Assembly (NCBI GenBank): GCA_963921195.1
Contig: OY992537.1
Location: forward strand, 81,791,287-81,855,286
Origin: Pegoplata infirma
Lineage: Eukaryota; Arthropoda; Insecta; Diptera; Anthomyiidae
Direction of reading: 5' to 3'
DNA: 64,000 bases
Positions within the stretch are counted from its first letter, which is position 1, and each line of letters starts with the position of its first letter. The position numbers and the translations under genes were made by a program. Below are positions 47,891-58,914 of the stretch, in pieces. The notes under the pieces are model-generated. The model saw nothing but the letters and a program-made list of their open reading frames with translations, was not told where the DNA came from and did not search any database.

Positions 47891-50264
47891 ATATAAAAAG
47901 TACCTTTTATAAAAAGTACCTTTTATAAAAAGTACCTTTTATAAAAAGTACCTTTTATAAAAAGTACCTTTTATAAAAAGTACCTTTTATAAAAAGTACC
48001 TTTTATAAAAAGTACCTTTTATAAAAAGTTCCTTTTATAAAAAGTACCTTTTATAAAAAGTACCTTTTATAAAAAGTACCTTTTATAAAAAGTACCTTTT
48101 ATAAAAAGTACCTTTTATAAAAAGTACCTTTTATAAAAAGTACCTTTTATAAAAAGTACCTTTTATAAAAAGTACCTTTTATAAAAAGTACCTTTTATAA
48201 AAAGTACCTTTTATAAAAAGTACCTTTTATAAAAAGTACCATTTATAAAAAGTACCTTTTATAAAAAGTACCTTTTATAAAAAGTACCTTTTATAAAAAG
48301 TACCTTTTATAAAAAGTACCTTTTATAAAAAGTACCTTTTATAAAAAGTACCTTTTATAAAAAGTACCTTTTATAAAAAGTACCTTTTATAAAAAGTACC
48401 TTTTATAAAAAGTACCTTTTATAAAAAGTACCTTTTATAAAAAGTACCTTTTATAAAAAGTACCTTTTATAAAAAGTACCTTTTATAAAAAGTACCTTTT
48501 ATAAAAAGTACCTTTTATAAAAAGTACCTTTTATAAAAAGTACCTTTTATAAAAAGTACCTTTTATAAAAAGTACCTTTTATAAAAAGTACCTTTTATAA
48601 AAAGTACCTTTTATAAAAAGTAAATTTTTTAAAAAGTACCTTTTATAAAAAGTACCTTTTATAAAAAGTACCTTTTATAAAAAGTACCTTTTATAAAAAG
48701 TACCTTTTATAAAAAGTACCTTTTATAAAAAGTACCTTTTATAAAAAGTACCTTTTATAAAAAGTACCTTTTATAAAAAGTACCTTTTATAAAAAGTACC
48801 TTTTATAAAAAGTACCTTTTATAAAAAGTACCTTTTATAAAAGGTACCTTTTATAAAAAGTACCTTTTATAAAAAGTACCTTTTATCAAAAGTACCTTTT
48901 AAGAAAAGTACCTTTTATAAAAAGTACCTTTTATAAAAAGTACCTTTTATAAAAAGTACCTTTTATAAAAAGTACCTTTTATAAAAAGTACCTTTTATAA
49001 AAAGTACCTTTTATAAAAAGTACCTTTTATAAAAAGTACCTTTTATAAAAAGTACCTTTTATAAAAAGTACCTTTTATAAAAAGTACCTTTTATAAAAAG
49101 TACCTTTTATAAAAAGTAAATTTTTTAAAAAGTACCTTTTATAAAAAGTTCCTTTTACAAAGTACGTTTCGTAAAAAGTACCTTTTATTAAAAGTACCTT
49201 TTATAAAAAGTACCTTTTATAAAAAGTACCTTTTATAAAAAGTACCATTTATAAAAAGTACCTTTTATAAAAAGTACTTTTTATAAAAAGTACCTTTTAT
49301 AAAAAGTACCTTTTATAAAAAGTACCTTTTATAAAAAGTAACTTTTATAAAAAGTACCTTTTATAAAAAGTACCTTTTATAAAAAGTACCTTTTATAAAA
49401 AGTACCTTTTATAAAAAGTACCTTTTATAACAAGTACCTTTTATAAAAAGTACCTTTTATAAAAGGTACCTTTTATAAAAAGTACCTTTTATAAAAAGTA
49501 CCTTTTATAAAAAGTACCTTTTATAAAAAGTACCTTTTATAAAAAGTACCTTTTATAAAAAGTACCTTTTATAAAAAGTACCTTTTATAAAAAGTACCTT
49601 TTATAAAAAAAACCTTTTATAAAAAGTACCTTTTATATAAAGTACCTTTTATAAAAAGTACCTTTTATAAAAAGTACCTTTTATAAAAAGTACCTTTTAT
49701 AAAAAGTACCTTTTATAAAAAGTACCTTTTATAAAATGAACCTTTTATAAAAAGTACCTTTTATAAAAAGTACCTTTTATAAAAAGTACCTTTTATAAAA
49801 AGTACCTTTTATAAAAAGTACCTTTTTTTAAAAAGTACCTTTTATAAAAAGTACCTTTTATAAAAAGTACCTTTTATAAAAAGTACCTTTTATAAAAAGT
49901 ACCTTTTATAAAAAGTACCTTTTATAAAAAGTACCTTTTATAAAAAGTACCTTTTATAAAAAGTACCTTTTATAAAAAGTACCTTTTATAAAAAGTACCT
50001 TTTATAAAAAGTACCTTTTATAAAAAGTACCTTTTATAAAAAGTACCTTTTATAAAAAGTACCTTTTATAAAAAGTACCTTTTATAAAAAGTACCTTTTA
50101 TAAAAAGTACCTTTTATAAAAAGTACCTTTTATAAAAATTTCCTTTTACAAAAAGTACCTTTTATAAAAAGTACATTTTATAAAAAGTACCTTTTATAAA
50201 AAGTACCTTTTATAAAAAGTACCTTTTATAAAAAATACCTTTTATAAAAAGTACCTTTTGAAAT
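47891..50264. repeat. 16-bp minisatellite, about 148 copies
   Basis: Unit ACCTTTTATAAAAAGT, nearly invariant for about 2,374 bp. Rare variants: 48027 and 49149 (AGTTCC), 48240 and 49244 (ACCATTTAT), 48619 and 49117 (GTAAATTTTTT), 48841 and 49465 (AAAGGTACC), and an indel at 49822. The unit is 14/16 self-complementary. No long open frame. Confidence 0.97.
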
Positions 50265-50470
50265 ATGGATTGTAGGATCCTTCGGTGAAGAAAAAACATT
50301 CTGAAAGAGGTACTTTTTTTAAATTTCGTTTCTAATGGGGGTAATAAAGTGTACTTTTGGTACTTTATTTGTGCCTATAATAATGACCTTAGAAGATGGA
50401 GATGGAATTGGAAATGAAATGGAGTAGAACGGGGAACAGTATGGAGTAGAGCAGGGAACAATATGGAATG
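50265..50470 (+). repeat. Resumption of the 145-bp repeat and Helitron tail
   Basis: GAAATATGGATTGTAGGATC, CTAATGGGGGTAATAA and GTACTTTTGGTACTTTATTT show the 145-bp unit continuing after the array, followed by GGAATGG/ATGGAGTAGA-type repeats shared with 43240-43360. Confidence 0.7.
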
Positions 50471-50842
50471 ATATTTTTAACTCAAATTTTTGGTGTTTAG
50501 CTTTTTTTCACTCCATATTTTTTTTTTTTATTCCAATTTCTTTTTTCACTGAAATATTTATTCACTCAAAATCCAAAATCCCGACATAAGGGATCGAAAA
50601 TTGTATATATATATTTTTTTTTTCCCCCGGAAGGAACATGATAACGTACCAGCAAAGTTATTAAAATTTTATTGTTTATATTATTCATTGAAATATTTTT
50701 TTATGGAAGACTTAAACGTCCACAAGTAAATAAAACAAAGACTACGTAGGGAAATTTTTTGAAAATCGATAGAGTAATCCTGACCCCTTTATTATCCGGT
50801 ATTCAATACAACCGGTAACGAAGTACCGGGATTGTAAGCTAG

Positions 50843-51999
50843 TTAATTTCATAAAACAGTAGTTAGAACCTAAAAAAACTCAGTACGGGACACTTTTGGC
50901 CAATGACCGATTAGGGTTAAAGATGTTCTATAAATCTATCGTTTCAAAAATAAGTTACTATGATCAAATGGAACAAGATAGAGCATAATATTGGTCAATT
51001 TGTACAATTATGTAGCTTACAAAAAATAAAAACTCAAAAAAATGGCAAAAAATTCGATTTCCTTAAAATCCGCTCAAATCGCACCCCACAAAAAACTACC
51101 GAACGGATTTTCGCAAAAATTTAAATCTTTAGTATTTATTATGTTTTTAATAACATTGAGTAATAAAATCGATATATTTTGCAATTTTAATAAAAAAAAT
51201 TTAACAAAAAAAAATGGTTTTGAGAACCGTGCCAAAAATACGATTTTTTTGTACCTTAAATAAAAATATGTTAGTTATGGCATAAAATTCCAATATTTAA
51301 CACAAAAGTTATTAGTATCAAATGCAATAAAAAAAAATTTTTACTAACCAATAAAATAAAATTTATATTTTTAAAATTTTTTTGAAAATTTGGCCATTTT
51401 GACCAAAATCTCAATTTTGACCACCGATGCGCTAATAGAGTTTTTGATAGATTAAAAAGTTGTCTTCCATAAAATGCTTATATTACCCCATTACCACTTT
51501 CCCGCACTAAGGACAATCGATCCTTACATTTTTTGTAGGATTTCGACCCAGTCTTCTAGTCGTATCTAATAAGTGAACAATTTCTGGCCAAATTTTTTAA
51601 AAAAATATTTCGCTAACATGGTGAAATTACGCTTGTATAATGGAAATGTGTGATAGTGAAAAGTACCCTTTAATAAGTACAAATAATTAAAAAACACAAC
51701 ATAAACCTTTAAAAAACCCCGTTTCCTAACACTCTTGGTCCATGTGCATGTCAATAAACTACACGTGACATAAAAATGTTACATTAGACAATAAATCATA
51801 ATTAGAGTTTTTTTAATACCGAAATCCCGAGAACTAGAGCGGGAATTCTTGGAAATTTTATTTTTTTAAATAATCATGTTTTTACTCGTGTTAACTATTT
51901 TTTATTTGTTTTTTAAAAGTTTATTAAAAATACTTGAATTCTGGGCTCGTAGGTATTAGAATGTCTCATAATTTGACACTTTTCGACACAATTATTATA
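50843..51999. other. Non-coding stretch
   Basis: No convincing gene; the 73-codon frame at 51042 is low-complexity K/N-rich. 50880-51010 resembles 44790-44935. Confidence 0.4.
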
Positions 52000-52531
52000 T
52001 TTTTAAACAGAGACCAAATATAAAAGTTATATGTGTCTTTTTGTTTTAAAAAAATCATGAAACGAATGTTGTCCAAACTAAGTATTTTTATTTTATATAT
52101 GAAAATACTTCTAGAGATGTCTCTTGTTAAAATTTGCTATAACATTTATTTTTTTGATTTTTTCAATAACAGTAAAAAATAACAGTTATTAAAAAATTTT
52201 TGTTCAAACAATTTAAAATAACTTTTATTTTATATTTATTGGAGTAAATATCTGTTATAACAGGTATTTAAAAAAAAATCAATCAAAGTTTATATTTTTA
52301 AATCAATGATTGTTGTTTTATTTTAAAAACTTAAGTTTTTTTAGGGCTCAAAGAGTTTTTAATAACAGTTATAAAAAATAAAAGTTTTTTATTTCTGTTA
52401 TTTTGAACAGATATTTATATAAATCATTTTAAACTGTTATTTTTAATTTTTATTTGAAACAAATATTTTTGAACAGTTAAATTTGACTTTTTTCAATAAA
52501 TCTCATAACAGTTATGGTCTCTGTTTTTAAA
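52000..52531. mobile_element. hAT-type MITE, AACAGTTATT-word family, with 8-bp TSD
   Basis: Ends CAGAGACCA (52008) and inverse (to 52523), flanked by TTTTTAAA on both sides (52000-07, 52524-31). Words such as AATAACAGTTATT and TGTTATAACAG recur at the ends and the centre. 516 bp. Confidence 0.85.
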
Positions 52532-52599
52532 CCTTAAAAGTTATTTACTTGAAAAATGTAAAAAAATTAAAATTTTCGAATTTTTTTTGGTCTTTTCGA

Positions 52600-53435
52600 T
52601 TAAAATTTTTTATTTTGAAAAATTTTCAGAACCCGTTCTGAAGTTTTTTATTTTTTAAAAAAGTAAATTTATCAAAAAAAATCCGCCACATTTTTTTTTT
52701 TAATTTTTTATTAAAAAGTTTAGTCTATCCACACTAGAGTGGTTCAAAATGAAATGTTTATTAAAATGTTGAGCTCCACAATGCTGCCCCGTGCACTTGG
52801 TGCCTAACAACTCCCTGTGCATTGCATATTATTGTGTCAACACCGCGTATGAGTAACGAAAATTCTTTGGTTTCGCAAATATTCGTTACTCATATGATGG
52901 TGATGACACAATAAAATACAAGAGAATCCCGAGTAAAAATGATTAGATATATTTTTATATATTACATCTGATTCAAAGTTTGAAAGATCAGAATTGATCC
53001 GAGTTAGATCAGTACTTATCCGATATTTGAAAGATCAGTACTGATCCGAAAAAAGGATCGCTAAGATTAGATCAGTTTTAATCGGACGGATACAATTTCA
53101 TCCGAAAAATGGGTTTATACAATAAGATAAACCCATTTTCCGGATCATATTGTATCCGTCCGATTAAAACTGATCTAATCTTAGCGATCCATTTTTCGGA
53201 TCAGCACTGATCCTTCACATTTTTACTTGGGATTACAAAATTTTTATGAAATCGCAATTTTCTTGAAAAATAAAAAAATTCCCTCCTCCATTTTTTATGA
53301 TAGACAAACATCTAAACTTGAAAAAAAAAAAAATAATAAAAAAAAAATAAAAAACTCACCGGATTTTTGATAAATTGATTTTTTTAAGAAATAAAAAAAT
53401 TTCAGAACCTCTTCTGAAATTTTGATTAAACAGCG
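52600..53435. mobile_element. Foldback element with internal hairpins
   Basis: Outer arms: TTTCAGAACCCGTTCTGAA near 52625 and TTTCAGAACCTCTTCTGAA near 53405, with ATCAAAAAAAATCCGCC / GGATTTTTGATAAATTGA and TAGTCTATCC / GATAGACAAACAT. It shares these inner words with 1-1620. Contains TATGAGTAACG...CGTTACTCATA (52847-52898) and the hairpin at 53033. Confidence 0.7.
53033..53212. repeat. Long hairpin of GATCAG/GATCCG words
   Basis: 53033-53117 and about 53127-53212 are inverted copies with few mismatches (CTAAGATTAGATCAGTTTTA, ATCGGACGGATACAAT). The loop is about 10 bases. Confidence 0.85.
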
Positions 53436-54547
53436 GCCTTAAACAGTTATACAAAAATGGAATAGAGCCCGCGCTCAGTTTATACTAACTGACAGATTTC
53501 GAAAATGCTTTGTGCGAGTGTATAAATGTGCATAAGGCCGCAATAACGTTGACGTGTTAAAAAATATGAAAAGTGCTCAAATAACATTTCATAAAAATTT
53601 TAACATGAAACCATTACATAAAATTGGTACATGTATTGTATGAAAACAAAAGATTTCTTTGATTTCAAAAACACACAATAATTGTGTCTTTTACTAAATT
53701 TGTCGAAATAATCTTTTCTTATTTTTCATAAAAATTATAAATGGAAAAAAAGGAAAGAAAATGTAATAAAACATGATATTTAAACATCTTAAAAATAGAA
53801 ACCAGCCCATACCATAATACATACAGTAATACTAAACACAATCATTCAAACTGACCATATTTGAAAAATATCTCAAGGACATCCTTGGGGTTTGCTTTAC
53901 AAGTGTACTTCATAAATAGAAAAAGATATTAAGAAAAATAAATGTTGGTTTTAAAATATATATATTTTTTAAAATGAAGTACGTTTTTTTTCTTTCTTTT
54001 GGCATGTTTAAAAATGCTTTATGTGAATTTTATGGTTGTCAAAAGCAATACAAAAGAAAATATAACATTTACGTACTATTCTCTGAAGTAGTCGTCATAA
54101 GTAAGTACTTGTTCTAAAAGGCGTTTCACATAAAATTTATGACTTCAAAATTAAGAGGCACATAATTTAATATTTCCTTCTAAAAAAAACACAAGAAGAA
54201 TTCAAATAAAAACATAATTTATTTGTTCGCCGTTTAAATGACAATATAGTATGCAAAACAAAATTTTAATATTTTAGGCATAGTTAATATTATCATGGTC
54301 ATTGGATCAGCAGATAGTTTTTTTTATTTAAGAATTTTTGTGTAAATTTAAGTTAAATATGAAAGAAAATAGAATAGAAATAGAATTGTTTTTCGAAACC
54401 TAAAAATTTTTGTGTAAAAATAACGTTTCGGTATGTTAGATTTTTCCTGTAGAAAAATACAATAGAAAAAAATTTCAGAACCAAAGAGTTTTCTATGGGG
54501 AAAGTCACTAAATCTGAGAATATTTCTATACAAATTTTTTTTCTAAA
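53436..54547. other. Non-coding AT-rich stretch
   Basis: No gene and no repeat partner recognised. Possibly low-copy sequence. Confidence 0.35.
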
Positions 54548-54800
54548 TATACACTCAAAAAAATACGTTAGTAAAAAAGTTTGTAAAATGGTTTGCATCC
54601 CAAGTTTACAATTTTTTTTACTAAATTGTACTAAAAAAATAATTTTTAGTAATTCGTTTTAGTAAACTCGCATTACAAACTATTAATTTTTTACTGATTT
54701 TTTAATAATTTTTTCAGTTGATTTTTTAAAAATTTCGTACTAACTTTTGATAATTATTTTGTAAATTTTACAATATTAGTTAGTAAATTTCGGTTTTCTT
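54548..54800. repeat. TA-site element fragment, AGTAAAAAAGTTTG words
   Basis: TACACTCAAAAAAATACGTT at 54549 is a left end of the TACACTCAAAA group; TTAGTAAA/TTTACTAA words follow to about 54790. The right end was not found. Confidence 0.5.
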
Positions 54801-55394
54801 TTCTAGAAAAGTAATGCACTAATGAAATACAAAAAGGGAATGTTATTAAAATATTTGGAAATTAAAAAGAGCATTTAAAAAAAATATACAGTTAGTTATT
54901 TTTTTTTTTATTTTAATGTTAAAACTGCGCTTTGATGAGTATGAATATGTTTATTATTTTCAATATTGAATTACACTTATTTGTCAGCTTCATTGTAACT
55001 ACTTTGTTTTATTTCAAATAAAAAGAAATATGTAAAAAGGGAACAAAATGCAGTAAAAGGAAGATATGAAAAATTCAAAAAAAAAAAAAAAAAAAAAAAA
55101 ACACCGACCTTTTACAATTCTTTTTTCTTTCTTCTCCACTTGCGGTCCTTTTTTGTTTTACGCTATCTGCAAAATTTTTGTGTCTTGTGTACAAACAACA
55201 AAATATTACAACACAAAATGCATAACAGGTAACCAAATTTTAAAGTATTTTTTGTTTAAAATTAACTCTTTTTTTAAGATAATAAATAAAATAGAAAATG
55301 ATGAAAGCAGGTAACAACTGTATATTTATGTGTTCCATTTAAATAATATCAATATAATGTATTTTTTATTCTAGAACACACGTTTTATTTTTTA
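54801..55394. other. Non-coding stretch with poly-A
   Basis: A-run at 55076-55100, otherwise featureless. The 82-codon frame spanning the A-run is low-complexity and not supported. Confidence 0.35.
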
Positions 55395-55407
55395 TACCCT
55401 CCAACTA

Positions 55408-56335
55408 CACTCAAAAAAAAGTGAACTAAAATCTGGGAAAATTAACTAAATTTTGAGAAAAAGAGGGATGATTTGGCTCCAAAGATTTTTTTCTTGGTTT
55501 TAGTTCATAATTTTCCCAAAAATAAGTAAAACAAAGTTATTTAATTTTAAGCCAATTTTAACTAGAAAATGGGAAAAATTATGTTACACTTTAGTTCATT
55601 CACATTTTAGAACTAGATTGGATCTAGACCCTGGACCCATGGGTTCGGACCCATGGGTCCAGCCCCTGTTAAATCGAGACCCCGTTGGGTCTTTTAAGGG
55701 TCCCCATAGACCCAAAATTTGTGTCCGTTTCGCTCTACCTTGCTTAGTTTTTGAGATACGGTAATAAGGGGTCTGATAGGACCTTGAGAATCTTAAAAAC
55801 TGAATAACTCAAAAACTATTAATCGTAGGGCTTTCGGGTATTTTGTGTTCTACTAGTAAAGAGCTACAAAAATGCCGTTGGACTTTTTCTGGTGTGGGCA
55901 GTATTTACCAAGAAATGTGCATATATAAAATCTCGGGAATTTCAAATGTTAGATCTAAAATTAGGGTCTTGAGACCCCGACAGAAATGCAGAGGTAGGCT
56001 ATTCCACTTTGTGGTCTTTCTTTTGAAAATTTCATCCGTTTCGCTCTATCTCGCTTAGTTTTTGAGATATCGCTATTGTGAATTTTTAACTAATTTCTAA
56101 GAAGTTATTTACTAAATTCTCAAAAGTTATTAACTAAATTATAAGAACTACACTTCCTCAATTCAAAGAAGAGAAATACGATGTTTTTTTAGTAAATTTT
56201 AACTAAACTTGAACTTAATTGTTTTTTAAGAAATATGTCTTAAAAATAAATTAACATTTCTTAGATATGTGGAAAATTTCTTTGGCAGTAAGTATTAAAA
56301 AATTTCATTTAAAGAAAACTATGAACTAATTATAA
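55408..56335. mobile_element. TA-site element, copy 2, truncated
   Basis: CACTCAAAAAAAAGTGAACT after TA (55406-07). Colinear with the inverse of 21757-20890: CAAAGATTTTTTTCTTGG, GACCCCGTTGGGTC, GCTCTATCTCGCTTAGTTT. Lost beyond 56335, where the next element begins. It abuts a Helentron start (TTTTATACCCTCCAAC, 55391-55405). Confidence 0.75.
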
Positions 56336-57400
56336 GGGCCATTCCAGAAAATTTAGCTCAAATTTTAGTCATTTTTGGAAATGGTGTCTCAGATTAATTT
56401 GAACCTTGACACACAGATAGCCCTCATAAATATGATATATGTACCATATATCGTTTTTTTACATTTGGTGTATTTAACAAATTATGGCGGGTCAAAGATT
56501 GACTTTTTAAGCAAAAGTAAGAAAAATACATCACGTTTAAAGAGCTGTAACTTTTTAACCAATGACCCGATTTTCACAAATTTAGGCTCATGTGAAAGCT
56601 GGGGTTCTTCTTTTAGAAAATATTTTTAAAATAACACAGTTTTTTTACAGAAATGATGCAAAAATGCAAAAACATTTTTTCTTTTCGAATATTTAAAAAA
56701 ACACATCTTCGACTTTTTTAAAAAAAATTCTGGTGAAAAATAACAATGTTTTGTATAACATATTCAAAATTCAGAGTGGGATCTCCATGGGATCAAAAAC
56801 TATTCTGTTTTAAGTACGAGGTTCTCATATTTTTCCCTTAGAAAATTTAAATTTCTAATGTTTTGAATGTTTTTTAAAATTTTAATAGTATAATTTTCTT
56901 TGAAAATTTAAATTTTTATATTGAAGAAACATAAAATTTTAATTTTCTAAGGTAAAATTTAAGAACTTCATACTAAAACCAGAATATTTTTGATCCCATT
57001 GGGATCCCACTCTGAATTTTGGATATGTTAAAACAGTATTGTTTATCACCAAACTTTTTTTTTTTAAAATCGAAGATGTGTTTTTTTAAATATTCGCAAA
57101 AAAAAAATGTTTTTGAATTTTTGCAACACTTCTGAAAAAAAAACCGTATGCTTTTGGAAATATTTCCTAAAAGAAGAAGAAATAAGCTTTCATATGAGCC
57201 ATTACTTGTGATAATCGGATTACTAGTTAAAAAGTTAGAGCACGTTAAACGTCATGTATTTTTCTGTCTTTTGCTAAAAAAGTCGAACTTTGACCCGCGA
57301 TAATTTGAAAACTACAGCAAATTTTTAAAATCAAAAAATGCAACATATCTCATATAAACGTGGATATCTATGAGCCAAATTCTCAGTGGCGTCCAAAGGC
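56336..57400. mobile_element. GGGGCATTCC-like foldback, copy 4
   Basis: Starts GGGCCATTCCAGAAAATTTA after TATAA. Inverted arms around about 56890 (TTCAGAGTGGGATC and GATCCCACTCTGAA; ATTATGGCGGGTCAAAG and its inverse at 57280). The right end is lost. Confidence 0.65.
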
Positions 57401-57780
57401 ATGTTTCCGAACAGTGGGGCGAAAATTTTTGGAATTACCCTGCTTTCACAAGGCTTGATTACCTGTCATTTAGGATTTAGATAACAGCATGAAAATATGC
57501 AAGTATTTTCCAAAAATCTTGACAAATTCATTCAAAATACTTAGATGCTATGTGTGATCCTCATATTACTAAAATAGTGGTCCATTTAGTCACGTTCTGT
57601 TACTTTTTTATCAAAAAAAATTATATGTAGCTTAACACATAACTCCTTTTCAGACCTTTTTTTAGTATGACGAACACATAGCTCCTTTTACTAACTTTTG
57701 AACCAATCAAGATATCAAAAAACGGTTTAGTGAGTAAACGTATGACCAATATGGGATGTAATAAAAAAATAAATTAAAAA
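57401..57780. other. Non-coding stretch
   Basis: Starts with AACAGTGGGGCGA, similar to ACAGTGGGGCGATATG at 44432. AACACATAACTCCTTTT and AACACATAGCTCCTTTT recur at 57636 and 57673. No gene. Confidence 0.35.
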
Positions 57781-58205
57781 CTGCACATGACTCCATTTTT
57801 AGGCGCAGCGACGATATGTTGTTGTTCACATGGGAGAATAATCAGGTGGTTTCCCCTTGCCTGCCTGATCGTATGCCGTTGGCCACACTGTTTGGCTCAT
57901 CCACGTTTGGGACAAAAGGGTGCCCCTGGGTAGCTATTGGTTATTTGTTAGCGCCAATGTCTCGCCATGTCACTTCGAGGATCATTTACACTCAGAATTT
58001 AAGTAGCATCCAGCGCAACCTGGAAGCCCTGTGAGACTCTACTCTCGAAATCGCTAATTGTCCGCTGCTGCTAAAAGCAGCTATTCCACATATCTGTGGA
58101 ACGTATCACTATCCGCAACCTGTGACGCGTCTCGCAGCACTCAGCTGTGCTTCCTAAAAGCAGATAATAATTCCTACAGCGCCATTTAAGTGATGTTGTA
58201 AAAAT
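57781..58205. other. GC-richer island of unknown origin
   Basis: Clearly less AT-rich than its surroundings, with a 73-codon frame (57816-58034) that resembles no protein I know. CTGCTGCTAAAAGCAG and CCTAAAAGCAG recur. It could be a fragment of a retroelement or an untranslated exon of a distant gene; nothing in the sequence decides between these. Confidence 0.4.
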
Positions 58206-58217
58206 TGTTATCGATCA

Positions 58218-58331
58218 CTGATCAATAAAATATATACTTTATGGGGTCCTAGACCGATATTTCAATGCGTTACACACGGAATGACAAAGAGATTATACCC
58301 CCATACTGTGGTTGGAGGGTATAAAAAAATG
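58218..58331 (-). mobile_element. Helentron 5' end, inverted
   Basis: The inverse of TATACCCTCCAACCACAG, TTGTCATTCCGTGTGTAACG, GAAATATCGGTCTAGGACCC and CATAAAGTATATATTTTA, in order. 3' half absent. Confidence 0.75.
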
Positions 58332-58413
58332 TTTGATAAAAAATTTTGATAAAAAAAAAAAAAAATTACATGTATACAAAATTTAGTTAAAATTTACTAC
58401 CAATAAGTTCATC

Positions 58414-58914
58414 ATACGCAGAAAGAATTGAAAACGAAAGTCAATCAACAAAAACGCGGATTCAATTAATTTTTTAATTGAAACTCCTCCGATAAAGAAA
58501 ATTGTTATATCAATCATCAAATTGTAGGTGATTAATTGATTTTTATTTCAATTAATCATTTTTTCGATTTTGATCAAAAATTTGATTGATTTTTTTTTTT
58601 TAAAGTCAATTAAAATAATTATTGATTTAACAAATGAATTTCACGCTTACGGAAAAATTATGAAGAAATTCATATTTTTTGCTTTCCAATATGTTTCCGA
58701 CAATAAAAAAAACTAAAACCGTAGTAAAAAGTATATTTTTGAATTAATGTATTCAAATAAATTGAAGCGAAAAAAATCTGGCATGTTGAAAATTTGTAAT
58801 TTAATAGTTAAAGAAAATAACAAAAATGTTGATCAAAACAATAATTGACTCATTTACATTTTGTTGATCAATAAATTTAATTGAAATTTTTTAGCCAATA
58901 ATTTTTTGTGTGTA
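58414..58914. mobile_element. TA-family element, ATCAACAAAAACGCGG type, copy 2
   Basis: Flanked by TA (58414-15, 58913-14), ends CGCAGAAAGAATTG and AATTTTTTGTGTG. Colinear with 17043-17500. Confidence 0.7.

Larger units (their letters stand above)
44941..50842 (+). mobile_element. Non-autonomous Helitron with nested foldback and giant array
   Basis: The 5' end is TCTATATA at 44941-44948 and resumes at 46913 as TATATAAAAGAGTAATGTGA with a (GACT)n run. The 3' end is the perfect hairpin CCGGTAACGAAGTACCGG (50812-50829), then CTAG (50839-50842) before T. The body is a tandem of about 145-bp units and the 16-bp array. Confidence 0.85.

Noticed and set aside
47891..50264. CRISPR-like array
   Set aside because: The 16-bp units are directly abutting with no spacers, in a eukaryotic genome; it is a minisatellite.
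51042..51263. 73-codon frame
   Set aside because: K/N/F-rich, no recognisable domain, start and stop expected by chance in AT-rich DNA.
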